In this document: positions 38,668-47,293 of the stretch, one piece after another
Layout of the letters: each line of letters opens with the position of its first letter
Position numbering within the stretch: the stretch's first letter is position 1
Assembly: GCF_004340905.1 (NCBI RefSeq)
Contig: NZ_SLXD01000007.1
Coordinates: 124,001 to 188,000, forward strand
Source of the DNA: Rubrivivax gelatinosus
Lineage (GTDB): Bacteria > Pseudomonadota > Gammaproteobacteria > Burkholderiales > Burkholderiaceae_C
Direction: 5' to 3'
DNA: 64,000 nucleotides
Program-made: the position numbers and the translations under genes
Notes under the pieces: generated by a model
Told to the model about the DNA's origin: nothing
Seen by the model: only the letters and a program-made list of their open reading frames with translations
The model's database searches: none

Positions 38668-39630
38668 TCAGCGCGGCTGCGCGTCGAACCAGGCGCGCGC
38701 GTCGGCCTCGTCCTGGGCGATGCCCTCGCGCAGCGCGTCCAGCGACGGGTAGCGGCGCTCGTCGTGCAGCTTGTGCAGCAGCTCGACCCGCAGCACGCGG
38801 CCGTAGCCGGCCTCGGGGCCCAGCGGCCACTCGAGGCAGTGGGTCTCCAGCAGCACGCGCCCGGCGTTCTCGACCGTCGGCCGCGTGCCCAGGCTGGCGA
38901 CGCCGGGCAGCGCGCGTTCGGCCAGGCCGTAGACGCGCACGACGAAGATGCCGGCGGCCGCCGGCCGCGGGTGCGGGAAACGCAGGTTCAGCGTGCGGAA
39001 ACCCAGTTCGCGGCCGAGCTTGCGGCCGTGGATCGCGTGGCCGCTGATCGAATACGGCCGGCCCAGCAGCACCGCGGCGCGCTTCATGTCGCCGCGCGCC
39101 AGCGCCTCGCGCACCGCCGAGCTCGACACACGCAGCCCGTGCACCTCGTAGCTCAGCATGCGCGCGACGTCGAAACCCAGCCGGGTGCCGGCATCGTCGA
39201 GCATCGCGTACGTGCCTTCGCGGCGTGCGCCGAAGCGGAAGTCGTCGCCGACGAGCACGTAGCGCGCGTTCAGCCCGCGCAGCAGCACCTGCTCGACGAA
39301 GGCCTCGGGCGACTGCGACGCCAGGCGCTCGTCGAAACGCGCGACGACGACGTGGTCGACGCCGCAGCGCTCCAGTTCGGCCAGCTTGTCGCGCAGCGTC
39401 GCGATGCGCGCCGGCGCACGTGCCGGGTCGCCGGCGCGGCGCGCGAAGAAGTCGCGCGGGTGCGGCTCGAAGGTCATCACGCACGAGGCCAGGCCGCGAT
39501 GGCGGGCTTCGTTGACGAGCATCGCCAGCATCGCCTGGTGGCCGCGGTGCACGCCGTCGAAGTTGCCGATCGTCAGCGCGCAGCCGGCCTCGCGCAGGCC
39601 GGGGTGGTCGAATCCTCTGAAAACGCGCAT
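38668..39630 (-). CDS. ribF: Bifunctional riboflavin kinase / FAD synthetase
   Basis: RibF phosphorylates riboflavin to FMN and adenylylates FMN to FAD. The 320-residue protein has an N-terminal adenylyltransferase domain (LTIGNFDGVHRGHQAML, with the HxGH-type site; VSSSAVREAL) and a C-terminal flavokinase domain (HGRKLGRELGFRTLNL, LGTRPTVENAGRVLLETH). Normal length. It ends two bases from the 3' end of the convergent MipA-like gene. The expected downstream gene ileS comes only after that gene. Confidence 0.95.
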   Translation of the reverse strand: MRVFRGFDHPGLREAGCALTIGNFDGVHRGHQAMLAMLVNEARHRGLASCVMTFEPHPRDFFARRAGDPARAPARIATLRDKLAELERCGVDHVVVARFDERLASQSPEAFVEQVLLRGLNARYVLVGDDFRFGARREGTYAMLDDAGTRLGFDVARMLSYEVHGLRVSSSAVREALARGDMKRAAVLLGRPYSISGHAIHGRKLGRELGFRTLNLRFPHPRPAAAGIFVVRVYGLAERALPGVASLGTRPTVENAGRVLLETHCLEWPLGPEAGYGRVLRVELLHKLHDERRYPSLDALREGIAQDEADARAWFDAQPR

Positions 39631-39646
39631 GGCCGCGGATTCTCGT

Positions 39647-40345
39647 TCAAGCGCCGGCGAAGATCGCCTCGGGCTCGACCCAGCACCAGCGCCCCGGCGC
39701 CAGGTCGGCCGGCAGCGTCAGCGCACCGAAGGCGCTGCGGTGCAGGGCCTCGACGCGGTTGCCGGCGGCGGCGACCATGCGCTTGACCTGGTGGTACTTG
39801 CCTTCGGCGAGCACCAGGCGCAGCGCGTTCGGGCCGGTGCATCCGGCCTGCAGCGCGCGCACCGGCTGCGGGTCGTCGTCGAGCACGACGCCGGCCAGCA
39901 GGCGCTGCACGGTGGCCTCGTCGACGGGGTGCTTGGTCGTCGCCTCGTAGACCTTGGGCACGTGGTGCTTGGGGCTGGTGAGGCGGTGGATCAGCTTGCC
40001 GTCGTCGGTGAACAGCAGCAGCCCGGTCGTGTCTTCGTCGAGCCGGCCCACCGGCTGCACGCCGCGCGTGCGCAGCGGCGGCGGCAGCAGGCTCATCACG
40101 CTGGGGTGGTGGCGGGGTTTCTGCGAGCACTCGTAGCCGGCGGGCTTGTGCAGCATCACCAGCGCCGGCTGGCGGAAGGGCCACTCGCGGCCGTCGACCT
40201 CGAAGACGAGGCCGGCGGTGTCGAAGTCGGCCGACGGATCGTCGACGACCTGGCCGCCGACACGCACCGCGCCGCAGTCGACCAGCCCGGCGCAGACGCG
40301 GCGTGTGCCGAAGCCCTGGGTGAAGAGGATTTGTTCGAGTTTCAT
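39647..40345 (-). CDS. rsuA: 16S rRNA pseudouridine synthase RsuA-type
   Basis: The 232-residue enzyme makes a pseudouridine in rRNA, most likely position 516 of 16S rRNA. It has an N-terminal S4 RNA-binding domain (LEQILFTQGFGTRRVCAGLV) and the RsuA/RluB/E/F-type catalytic domain with VGRLDEDTTGLLLFTDDG, where the first aspartate is the nucleophile, and EGKYHQVKRMVAAAGNRV. RsuA, rather than RluE or RluB, fits the size and single S4 domain. Its start overlaps the stop of the S58 peptidase by one base. Confidence 0.87.
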   Translation of the reverse strand: MKLEQILFTQGFGTRRVCAGLVDCGAVRVGGQVVDDPSADFDTAGLVFEVDGREWPFRQPALVMLHKPAGYECSQKPRHHPSVMSLLPPPLRTRGVQPVGRLDEDTTGLLLFTDDGKLIHRLTSPKHHVPKVYEATTKHPVDEATVQRLLAGVVLDDDPQPVRALQAGCTGPNALRLVLAEGKYHQVKRMVAAAGNRVEALHRSAFGALTLPADLAPGRWCWVEPEAIFAGA

Positions 40346-41322
40346 CAGGGGGCGAATTCTCGCGCCGACGGCAGGCCGGGCAGGCCGGTGGCCGAACGCA
40401 GCGCGTCGAGCACCGCGGCGGCCACCGCTTCGGCGGCCAGCACGTGCAGCAGCGTGGCCGGCGCCGCCGGGCCGCGGCCGGTGGACAGGCCGAACAAGGT
40501 GTCGCCGTCGCTGGCGGTGTGCACCGGGCGGATCGTGCGCGCCAGGCCGTCGTGGCCGGCGGTGGCCAGGCGCTGCGCCTGGGCCTTGGTCAGCGGCGCG
40601 TCGGTGGCGACGACGCCGATCGTCGTCGCCCCGGCCAGCGGCGCGGCGGCGTGTTCGCCGGCCAGGTAGCAGGCGACGGTGTCGCGCAGGCTGCGGCCGT
40701 CGGCGCTGCGTGCGCCGGCGACGAGGCGGCCGCTGGCCGGGTCGACGACGTCACCGACGGCGTTGACCGCCACCAGCGCCGCCACCGTCACGCCGCCGGC
40801 GCGGCGCGAGGCCGTGCCGATGCCGCCCTTCATCGCGTGCTGCGGCCCGAAGAGCTTGCCGACGCTGGCGCCGGCTCCGGCGCCGACGCTGCCACGCTCG
40901 AAGGCGCCGGCCAGCGCCGCCTCGCAGGCGGCGTAACCCGCCGCGGCGTCGGGGCGCGCGGCCGGGCGCAGCCAGAGGTCGAACAGCACCGCCGCCGGCA
41001 CGATGGGCACGATGGCCGGGCCGACGGCGACGCCGCGGCCGCGTTCTTCCAGCCAGCGCATCACGCCGCCGGCGGCGTCCAGCCCGTAGGCGCTGCCGCC
41101 GGCCAGCAGCAGCGCGTGCACGGCCTCGACGGTGTTCTCCGGGCGCAGCAGATCGGTCTCGCGTGTGCCCGGCGCGGCGCCGCGCACGTCGGCGCCGGCC
41201 ACCGAGCCTTCGGGGCAGAGCACGACGCTGCAGCCGCTCAGGCCGTCGGCCAGCGTGTGGTGGCCGACGGCGAGGCCGGCGACGTCGGTCAGGGCGTCGA
41301 GCGTGGCGTGGGGGGCAGGCAT
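40345..41322 (-). CDS. P1/S58 family peptidase (DmpA/NylC-like)
   Basis: The 325-residue protein fits the S58 family of self-cleaving hydrolases (DmpA aminopeptidase, NylC oligomer hydrolase). Conserved regions are LTDVAGLAVGHHTLADG, RPENTVEAVHALLLAGGSAY followed by GLDAAGGVMRWLEE, and SVGAGAGASVGKLFG. The stretch GGVTVAALVAVNAVGD suggests autocleavage before Thr179, which would become the N-terminal nucleophile, by analogy with family members. No signal peptide. The natural substrate (a beta- or D-amino peptide or an amide) is unknown. Confidence 0.83.
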   Translation of the reverse strand: MPAPHATLDALTDVAGLAVGHHTLADGLSGCSVVLCPEGSVAGADVRGAAPGTRETDLLRPENTVEAVHALLLAGGSAYGLDAAGGVMRWLEERGRGVAVGPAIVPIVPAAVLFDLWLRPAARPDAAAGYAACEAALAGAFERGSVGAGAGASVGKLFGPQHAMKGGIGTASRRAGGVTVAALVAVNAVGDVVDPASGRLVAGARSADGRSLRDTVACYLAGEHAAAPLAGATTIGVVATDAPLTKAQAQRLATAGHDGLARTIRPVHTASDGDTLFGLSTGRGPAAPATLLHVLAAEAVAAAVLDALRSATGLPGLPSAREFAP

Positions 41323-41362
41323 GCCGCGACTGTAGCGGCGGGCCCGCCTTCGCCGCGCTGCG

Positions 41363-42490
41363 TCAGACGAAGACGCCGGCGCTGTCTTCCATGCGTGCGG
41401 AGACTTCGCCGAGGTGGTGCAGCGTGTCGCCGAAGGCCAGCTCCAGCACCGTCAGGCGCTTGAAGTAGTGGCTGCCGGCGTACTCGTCGGTGACGCCGAT
41501 GCCGCCGTGCATCTGGATGCACTGCTGGCCGACGAAACGCATCGCCTGGCCGAGCTGCACACGCGCCTGGGCGACGGCGCGGCGGCGTTCGGCGGCCGGC
41601 GCGCAGAGCTTGAGCGTCGCGTAATAGCTCATCGAACGTGCGAGTTCGAGCTGCATCTTGGCGTCGGCGACGCGGTGGCGCAGTGCCTGGAAGCTGGCGA
41701 TCGGCACGCCGAACTGGCGGCGCGTGTTCAGGTACTCGACGGTCATCGCCAGCAGCCGGTCCATCAGGCCGACACCTTCGGCGGCGACGCCGGCGAGCCC
41801 GATGTCGACCGCGTGTTCCAGGCGCTCGAGGCCGTCTTCGGCGATCAGCGCGGCCGGTGCGGCGTCGAAGCGCAAGTCGGCAGCACGCGCGCCGTCCTGC
41901 GTCGGGTAGGGCGTGATCGTGGCCGCGCCCGCTTCGACGACGAACAGGCCGATGCCGGTTCGGTCGCCGTCGCTGCCCGCGATGCGCGCCGGCACGACGA
42001 AGGCGTCGGCCTCGTCGCCGGCCGGCACGACGATCTTGCTGCCGCTCAGCACCCAGCCGTCGCCGCGGCGTTCGGCGCGGGTCGCCGGCCGCTCCAGCCG
42101 CCAGCGTGCGGCGCGCTCCTGCTGCGCCAGCACCACCAGTGCCGAGCCGTCGGCGATGCGCGGCAGCCACTCGCCCTGCAGCGCCTCGGGCGCGGCGGCC
42201 AGCAGCGCCGGCACGGCGAGCGCGGCGTTGGTCCACGGCGCGTGCACCAGGCCGCGGCCGAGTTCCTCGTTGACGAGCATGGCCTCGACCGGGCCGAAGC
42301 CCAGCCCGCCCTGCGACTCGGGCACCGCCAGGCCGGCGAGCCCGAGTTCGGCCAGTTCGCCCCAGACGGCGCGCGAATGCCCGCCGGCCTTGGCCAGCGC
42401 GTGGCGGCGCTCGAAGCCGAAGCCCTTGTCCACCCAGCGCCGCACGGCTTCGCGCAGCGCCTGCTGGTCGTCGGTGAAATCGAAGTCCAT
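41363..42490 (-). CDS. Acyl-CoA dehydrogenase, small subunit (PimD-like)
   Basis: The 375-residue flavoprotein has the acyl-CoA dehydrogenase fold: N-terminal helical domain MDFDFTDDQQALREAVRRWV, a middle beta domain, and a C-terminal helical domain with RRQFGVPIASFQALRHRVAD and QCIQMHGGIGVTDEYAGSHY. It resembles PimD, the small subunit of the pimeloyl-CoA dehydrogenase pair of Rhodopseudomonas, and is paired with a PimC-like gene four bases upstream. It likely acts in breakdown of a dicarboxylic or ring-derived acyl-CoA. The substrate is not proven; similar pairs act on other acyl groups. Confidence 0.82.
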   Translation of the reverse strand: MDFDFTDDQQALREAVRRWVDKGFGFERRHALAKAGGHSRAVWGELAELGLAGLAVPESQGGLGFGPVEAMLVNEELGRGLVHAPWTNAALAVPALLAAAPEALQGEWLPRIADGSALVVLAQQERAARWRLERPATRAERRGDGWVLSGSKIVVPAGDEADAFVVPARIAGSDGDRTGIGLFVVEAGAATITPYPTQDGARAADLRFDAAPAALIAEDGLERLEHAVDIGLAGVAAEGVGLMDRLLAMTVEYLNTRRQFGVPIASFQALRHRVADAKMQLELARSMSYYATLKLCAPAAERRRAVAQARVQLGQAMRFVGQQCIQMHGGIGVTDEYAGSHYFKRLTVLELAFGDTLHHLGEVSARMEDSAGVFV

Positions 42491-42494
42491 CGCG

Positions 42495-43670
42495 TCAGCT
42501 CCCGAGCACGGTCTGGGCGACGATGTTGCGCTGCACCTCGTTGGAGCCGCCGTAGATCGTCGTCTTGCGCAGGTTGAAGTAGCTGCCCATCAGCGGCGCC
42601 AGCGCGTCGTGCTGCCAGCCGGCGGCCGAGGCGTCGGCGGCCTCGTCGCGGCGCGCCACGGTGCCGGGGCCGCCGGCGAGCATCAGCAGCTCGGCCGAGC
42701 GCTGCTGGATCTCGCTGCCGCGGATCTTCAGGAGGCCCGCGATGTCCAGGCTCTGCTTGCCGCTCTTCTCGGCCGACAGCACGCGCAGCACCAGCATCTC
42801 CAGCGCGACGATGTCGACTTCCAGCAGCGCGATCTGGTCGCGCAGCCGGGCGTCGTCCCAGACGCCTTCGGCCTGGGCCAGCGCCTTCAGCCGTTCGAGC
42901 TCGCGCTTGGAGCGGTTGACCTCGGCGATGTTGGTGCGTTCGTGCGCCAGCAGCAGCTTGGCGTAGGACCAGCCCTTGTTCTCCTCGCCGATCAGGTTGG
43001 CCGCCGGCACCTCGACCTTGTCGAAGAAGACCTCGTTGACCTCGGGCTCGCCGTCGAGCATGACGATCGGGCGCACGCTGACGCCGGGGCTCTTCATGTC
43101 GATCAGCAGGAAGCTGATGCCGGCCTGCGGCTTGCCGTCGCTGGCGGTGCGCACCAGGCAGAAGATCCAGTCGCCGTGCTGGGCCAGCGTCGTCCAGGTC
43201 TTCTGGCCGTTGACGACGTAGGTGTCGCCGCGGCGCTCGGCGCGTGTCTTCAGCGACGCCAGGTCCGAGCCGGCGCCGGGTTCGCTGTAGCCCTGGCTCC
43301 ACCAGACCTCGCCGCTGGCGATGGCCGGCAGGAAACGCCGCTGCTGCTCGGGCGAGCCGAAGGCCATGATGACCGGCGCCACCATCACCGGGCCGAAGGG
43401 GATGATGCGCGGCGCTCCGGCGAGCGCACATTCCTCCTCGAACAGGTGCTTCTGCACCGCGTTCCAGCCCGGCCCGCCGAAGGCACGGGGCCAGCCGGCG
43501 GCCAGCCAGCCCTTGTGGCCCAGGATCTTGGCCCAGCGCTGGTGTTCCTCGCGTGACAGCGGCCGCGCGGCGCGCACCTTGTCGCGGATGTCGGGTGGCA
43601 GGTTCGCGCCGATCCAGGCGCGAACCTCCTGGCGGAACGCCTGTTCTTCCTCGGTGAACTCGAGGTCCAT
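42495..43670 (-). CDS. Acyl-CoA dehydrogenase, large subunit (PimC-like)
   Basis: The 391-residue acyl-CoA dehydrogenase opens MDLEFTEEEQAFRQEVRAWI, carries the FAD-site motif WWSQGYSEPGAGSDLASLKT and VNGQKTWTTLAQHGDWIFCLVRT, and ends TTIYGGSNEVQRNIVAQTVLG. It strongly recalls PimC. At the spot where medium-chain enzymes have catalytic Glu (IYEGT), it has Gly, so the base must lie elsewhere, perhaps in its partner or on another helix, as in known heteromeric dehydrogenases. ATG at 43670 has a strong GAGGAGAC ribosome binding site; the longer frame upstream is not conserved. It is first in the two-gene operon. Confidence 0.84.
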   Translation of the reverse strand: MDLEFTEEEQAFRQEVRAWIGANLPPDIRDKVRAARPLSREEHQRWAKILGHKGWLAAGWPRAFGGPGWNAVQKHLFEEECALAGAPRIIPFGPVMVAPVIMAFGSPEQQRRFLPAIASGEVWWSQGYSEPGAGSDLASLKTRAERRGDTYVVNGQKTWTTLAQHGDWIFCLVRTASDGKPQAGISFLLIDMKSPGVSVRPIVMLDGEPEVNEVFFDKVEVPAANLIGEENKGWSYAKLLLAHERTNIAEVNRSKRELERLKALAQAEGVWDDARLRDQIALLEVDIVALEMLVLRVLSAEKSGKQSLDIAGLLKIRGSEIQQRSAELLMLAGGPGTVARRDEAADASAAGWQHDALAPLMGSYFNLRKTTIYGGSNEVQRNIVAQTVLGS

Positions 43671-43767
43671 CGTCGTCTCCTCGCGGCCGTGGGCGGCCGG
43701 CTCTCGGTGGCCGGCTCGTTGTAGCACGCGGGTTTGGAGCCGCCTTGTCCCTGCCGGGACAGCGGCT

Positions 43768-44427
43768 TCAGCGGGCTTCGAGGCGCAGGACGTCGCTGTC
43801 GCGCTGCATCCTGAAACGCGACAGGAAGCTGTTGCCCAGCAGGATCATCGGCATCGCCTGGGGCAGCACGACGGCCTGCACGTGGGTGATCTCGACCTCC
43901 CCGACACGCACGCGCGACAGCGTCACGCGGTAGGCGGTCGCGCTGCCGTTGGCGGTGTGCACCACGCCCGGTTCGCCGCTGCGCCATGGGATGCCCAGGC
44001 GTTCGGCCTCCGCCTGGCCGAGCGCGATCAGCGTCGCGCCGGTGTCGACCATGAAGTTCACCGGGCGGCCGTTGATCGCACCCTGGGTGACGAAGTGGCC
44101 GCCGGGGCCGACCGGGATGACGATCTCGCGCGCGCCGGAGACGACGCCGCCGCTGCCGGCCACCCGCGCCGTGCCGCCGCCGGGGCGCAGCACCAGGCGC
44201 TGGCCGCCGGCTTCGACGACCGCGCCGTCGGCGTCCAGCTGCAGCAGCCTGACGCCGCGTGCGCTCTCGCCGACCGCCAGCGTCACCGGCTGGCCGCCGA
44301 TGACGAGCAGCGCCTTGCGCCCCATCTGGCCGGCCAGCGAGACGTCCTGCGCGGCGGCCGGCAGCACGGCCGCGGCCAGGAGCGTTGCCGCGATGCGCAG
44401 CGCCTGGCGACGGCCGGCGGCGTTCAT
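43768..44427 (-). CDS. Retropepsin-like aspartic protease, TIGR02281 type
   Basis: The 219-residue protein has a signal peptide (about [21 protein letters not shown] then LPAAAQ), a beta-rich region and a retropepsin-like domain: INGRPVNFMVDTGATLIALG with the catalytic aspartate in DTGA, and PMILLGNSFLSRFRMQRDSD at the end. Such clan AA single-domain proteases form dimers in the periplasm. Function in bacteria is mostly unknown. It overlaps the yajQ stop by one base. Confidence 0.85.
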   Translation of the reverse strand: MNAAGRRQALRIAATLLAAAVLPAAAQDVSLAGQMGRKALLVIGGQPVTLAVGESARGVRLLQLDADGAVVEAGGQRLVLRPGGGTARVAGSGGVVSGAREIVIPVGPGGHFVTQGAINGRPVNFMVDTGATLIALGQAEAERLGIPWRSGEPGVVHTANGSATAYRVTLSRVRVGEVEITHVQAVVLPQAMPMILLGNSFLSRFRMQRDSDVLRLEAR

Positions 44428-44930
44428 CAGTCGCGGAAGTTGTTGAACGTGAGCGGCAGGTCGGCGATCTCCTTGCGCAGCAGCGCCATCGCCGCCTGGA
44501 GGTCGTCCTTCTTCGCGCCCGAGACGCGCACCGCGTCGCCCTGGATCGCGCCCTGCACCTTCAGCTTGCTGGCTTTGAGTGCCTGCTGGATCTTCTTGCC
44601 GTGTTCGGCGTCGATGCCGGCCTTGACCTTGACGACGAGCTTGAGCTTGTCGCCGCCGAGCTTCTGCGGCTTGGCGGACAGATCGAGGAAACGCACGTCG
44701 ACATCGCGCTTGGCCAGGCGGGCGAGCAGCACGTCGCGCACCTGGTCGACCTGGAAGTCGCTGTCGGCGTAGAGCACGAGTTCGCGCTCCTTGGCCGACT
44801 TCTCGGTGAGTTCGACCTTCGCGCTCGACCCCTTGAAGTCGAAGCGGTTGCCGATTTCCTTGTTCGCCTGGTCGACCGCGTTGCGCAGTTCCACCAGGTT
44901 GGGCTCGAGGACGGTATCAAAGCTGGGCAT
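44427..44930 (-). CDS. yajQ: YajQ family nucleotide-binding protein
   Basis: The 167-residue protein matches the YajQ family along its length: [49 protein letters not shown] and [19 protein letters not shown]. YajQ has two ferredoxin-like domains; homologues bind nucleotides, tRNA or, in Xanthomonas, cyclic di-GMP. No catalytic site. The start lies only 14 bases from the murB start on the other strand, so its promoter must lie inside murB. Confidence 0.95.
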   Translation of the reverse strand: MPSFDTVLEPNLVELRNAVDQANKEIGNRFDFKGSSAKVELTEKSAKERELVLYADSDFQVDQVRDVLLARLAKRDVDVRFLDLSAKPQKLGGDKLKLVVKVKAGIDAEHGKKIQQALKASKLKVQGAIQGDAVRVSGAKKDDLQAAMALLRKEIADLPLTFNNFRD

Positions 44931-44944
44931 GGGAAAATTCTGCC

Positions 44945-45982
44945 ATGTCCCCCGTCGCCTCCCCGCTGCAGATCGAATCCCGCGTGTCGCTGCGCGAACA
45001 CAACAGCTTCGGTCTGCCCGCCGTCGCCCGCACGCTGGTGCGTGTGCGCAGCGAGGCCGACGTGCGCCGCGTCGTCGACCACCCCGAGTTCGGCCTCGCG
45101 CCCAAGCTGATCCTCGGCGGCGGCAGCAACCTCGTGCTGACGCGCGACGTCGACGCCGTCGTGCTGAAGATCGAGATCGAGGGCCGGCGCCTGGTGGCCG
45201 AGACCGGGGACGCGTGGATCGTCGAGGCCGGCGCCGGCGAGCGCTGGCACGACCTGGTGGCCTGGACGCTGGAGCAGGGCCTGCCCGGGCTGGAGAACCT
45301 GGCGCTGATCCCCGGCACCGTCGGCGCCGCGCCGGTGCAGAACATCGGCGCCTACGGCGTCGAGCTGAAGGACCGCTTCCATTCGCTGGACGCGGTCGAC
45401 CTCGTCACCGGCCGCAGCGTGACGCTGGACGCGGCGATGTGCCGCTTCGGCTACCGCGACAGCGTCTTCAAGCAGGCCCTGGCCGGCAAGAGCGTCGTCA
45501 CGCGCGTGCGCCTGCGCCTGCCCAAACCCTGGGTGCCGGCGCTCGGTTACCTGGACCTGGAACGCAAGATGGCCGAGACCGGGAACACCCATCCCGACGC
45601 ACGCACGATCTTCGACTGGGTCTGCGCGATCCGCCGCGCCAAGCTGCCCGATCCGGCGGTGATCGGCAACGCCGGCAGCTTCTTCAAGAACCCGGTGGTC
45701 AGCGCCGAGCAGTGCCGCGACATCATCGACCGTGACCCCGAGATCGTGCGCTACCCGCTGCCCGACGGCAGCGTGAAGCTCGCCGCCGGCTGGCTGATCG
45801 ACGCCTGCGGCTGGAAGGGCAAGTCGGTGGGCCGCGCCGGCGTCTACGAACGCCAGGCGCTGGTGCTGGTCAACCGCGGCGGCGCCAGCGGCGCCGAGGT
45901 CGTGACGCTGGCGCGTGCGATCCAGGAAAGCGTCTACGGCCGCTTCGGCATCCGGCTGGAGCCCGAGCCGGTCATCGTCTGA
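44945..45982 (+). CDS. murB: UDP-N-acetylenolpyruvoylglucosamine reductase
   Basis: MurB reduces UDP-GlcNAc enolpyruvate to UDP-MurNAc with NADPH and FAD, in peptidoglycan synthesis. The 345-residue type I enzyme has [17 protein letters not shown], the FAD-binding [34 protein letters not shown] followed by GAYGVEL, the catalytic serine in [12 protein letters not shown], and [13 protein letters not shown] with the final catalytic region. The ATG at 44945 is only 14 bases from the divergent yajQ start; TTG-type or internal starts seem less likely. It converges with the ZIP gene. Confidence 0.96.
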   Translation: MSPVASPLQIESRVSLREHNSFGLPAVARTLVRVRSEADVRRVVDHPEFGLAPKLILGGGSNLVLTRDVDAVVLKIEIEGRRLVAETGDAWIVEAGAGERWHDLVAWTLEQGLPGLENLALIPGTVGAAPVQNIGAYGVELKDRFHSLDAVDLVTGRSVTLDAAMCRFGYRDSVFKQALAGKSVVTRVRLRLPKPWVPALGYLDLERKMAETGNTHPDARTIFDWVCAIRRAKLPDPAVIGNAGSFFKNPVVSAEQCRDIIDRDPEIVRYPLPDGSVKLAAGWLIDACGWKGKSVGRAGVYERQALVLVNRGGASGAEVVTLARAIQESVYGRFGIRLEPEPVIV

Positions 45983-45994
45983 AGGCCCGGCGCT

Positions 45995-46882
45995 CTACGC
46001 GAGCGCCGTGTCCAGCACCATCATCAGCACGAAGCCGAGCATCAGCCCGGCCGTGGCCCAGCGCTCGTGGCCCTGGCGGTGCGACTCGGGGATGACTTCG
46101 TGGCTGACGACGAAGAGCATCGCCCCGGCAGCGAAGGCCAGCGCCCAGGGCAGCAGCGCGGCCGCTCCGGCCACCGCCGCAGCGCCGGCCACGGCGGCCA
46201 GCGGCTCGACCAGCCCCGAGGCCGCACCCAGCAGCGCCGCCCGCGTGCGCTTCATGCCCGCGGCGTGCAGCGCCAGCGCGACGACCAGGCCTTCGGGCAC
46301 GTCCTGGATCGCGATGCCTCCGGCGAGCGCCGTGGCGCGCGCCGCCTCGGCGCCGACCGCGGCGACGCCGATCGCCAGGCCTTCGGGGATGTTGTGCAAC
46401 ACGATCGCGAGCACGAACAGCAGCACCCGGCGCGGCCGGTCGCCGCCGTGCTCGCCCAGCGCGTGGGCGTGGGGCAGCAGGTGTTCCAGCAGCATCAGGC
46501 CGCCGGCGCCCACCAGCAGCGCCGCGCCGATGCCGGTGGCCCGAGCCCAGGGCGCGAGGCCCGCGGCGCGCGCCGCCTCCAGCGCCGGGTTGAGCAGCGA
46601 GAAGCAGGTGGCGGCCAGCATCACGCCGGCGCCGAAACCCAGCAGCGTGTCCTGGGTTCGCTGCGCCGGCGCGCGCGCCAGCAGCAGCGGCAGCACCCCG
46701 AGCGCGGTGGCCAGCGCCGCGGCGGCGCCCAGCGCGCCGGCTTCGACGATCGCCGGCGTCACCGCGACGGCACGCCAGGCGTCGCTCAGCACGATCACGG
46801 CCCCGCCGCCGCACAGGGCCACCCCCAGCCACTGCAGCGGCCGCAGCCCGGCCGACGGGCGCGGGGCGCCGAGGCCGTTCAC
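45995..46882 (-). CDS. ZIP family metal transporter
   Basis: The 295-residue protein has about eight helices and the ZIP metal-site motifs HNIPEGLAIGVAAVG in helix 4 and FVVSHEVIPESHRQGHERW in helix 5. A histidine-rich stretch LEHLLPHAHALGEHGG precedes them. ZIP proteins take up Zn, Fe or Mn. GTG at 46882 overlaps the stop of the FagA-like gene by four bases and removes an arginine- and proline-rich upstream extension that looks like a shadow frame. Placed behind a Fur-type promoter, iron or manganese import is a fair guess. I recall a ZIP gene in the fagA-fumC-sodA cluster of Pseudomonas aeruginosa, which supports the pairing. Confidence 0.87.
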   Translation of the reverse strand: MNGLGAPRPSAGLRPLQWLGVALCGGGAVIVLSDAWRAVAVTPAIVEAGALGAAAALATALGVLPLLLARAPAQRTQDTLLGFGAGVMLAATCFSLLNPALEAARAAGLAPWARATGIGAALLVGAGGLMLLEHLLPHAHALGEHGGDRPRRVLLFVLAIVLHNIPEGLAIGVAAVGAEAARATALAGGIAIQDVPEGLVVALALHAAGMKRTRAALLGAASGLVEPLAAVAGAAAVAGAAALLPWALAFAAGAMLFVVSHEVIPESHRQGHERWATAGLMLGFVLMMVLDTALA

Positions 46883-47247
46883 GGTTCGGCGCGGTCGACC
46901 GGCCGCAGCGTGAAGCGCGCCAGCCGCGCCGCCAGCGCCTGCAGGCGCTCGGCCTGCCCGTCGTCGGCCACCAGCGGCCCCAGGCGCGCCAGCGGCCGGC
47001 TGGCGGCGTCCAGGCAGGTCATGCGCCAGCACACCGGCAGCAGCGCGTCTTCGGCGGTGTCCAGCAGCAGGCGCAGCATGCGTTCGTGCACCGTCCAGGC
47101 GCGCTGGCGGTAGGCGGCGACGAGGCGCTCGCCCTGGTGGTGGTAGGCGCACAGCAGGCGTGGCTCGTCGGGCTCGAGCCCGAGACGGATGTGCATCGCG
47201 ATGCGCTGCCAGTGGCGCACTGCGGCCTGGGTCTCGGCGGGGCCCAT
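46879..47247 (-). CDS. FagA-like Fur-associated protein
   Basis: The 122-residue protein has no signal peptide or membrane span. Its pattern MHIRLGLEPDEPRLLCAYHH...WTVHERMLRLLLDTAEDALLPVCWRM...CLDAASRPLARL resembles, from memory, FagA of Pseudomonas, a Fur-regulated protein of unknown role encoded before fumC and sodA. I cannot confirm this by search. It has GTG-coupled overlap with the ZIP gene and is preceded one base after the stop of a 14-codon micro-ORF. Its promoter region carries a Fur-type palindrome, so it should be switched on when iron is short. Confidence 0.6.
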   Translation of the reverse strand: MGPAETQAAVRHWQRIAMHIRLGLEPDEPRLLCAYHHQGERLVAAYRQRAWTVHERMLRLLLDTAEDALLPVCWRMTCLDAASRPLARLGPLVADDGQAERLQALAARLARFTLRPVDRAEP

Positions 47248-47248
47248 C

Positions 47249-47293
47249 TCAGCGCTCCGGCAGACGGGCGGTGGCGGGCGGAAGGACGGTCAT
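47249..47293 (-). CDS. Micro-ORF coupled to the FagA-like gene
   Basis: A 14-codon frame (MTVLPPATARLPER) starts at an ATG preceded by GAGGAG at good spacing. Its TGA is one base from the ATG of the FagA-like gene (TGAGATG), so translation of the micro-ORF may load ribosomes for the next gene. It could be part of a 41-codon frame beginning at ATG 47374, very close to the predicted transcript start. No homologue recognised; the peptide itself may have no function. Confidence 0.35.
   Translation of the reverse strand: MTVLPPATARLPER

Noticed and set aside
43746-43761. Short inverted repeat TGTCCC-TGCC-GGGACA between the protease and the acyl-CoA dehydrogenase genes
   Set aside because: Six base pairs and no U-tract; such repeats are expected by chance at this GC content.
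45995-47152. A longer 385-residue version of the ZIP transporter
   Set aside because: The first 90 residues are an arginine/proline/alanine-rich reading across the FagA-like gene. GTG at 46882 gives a normal N-terminus and a coupled overlap.
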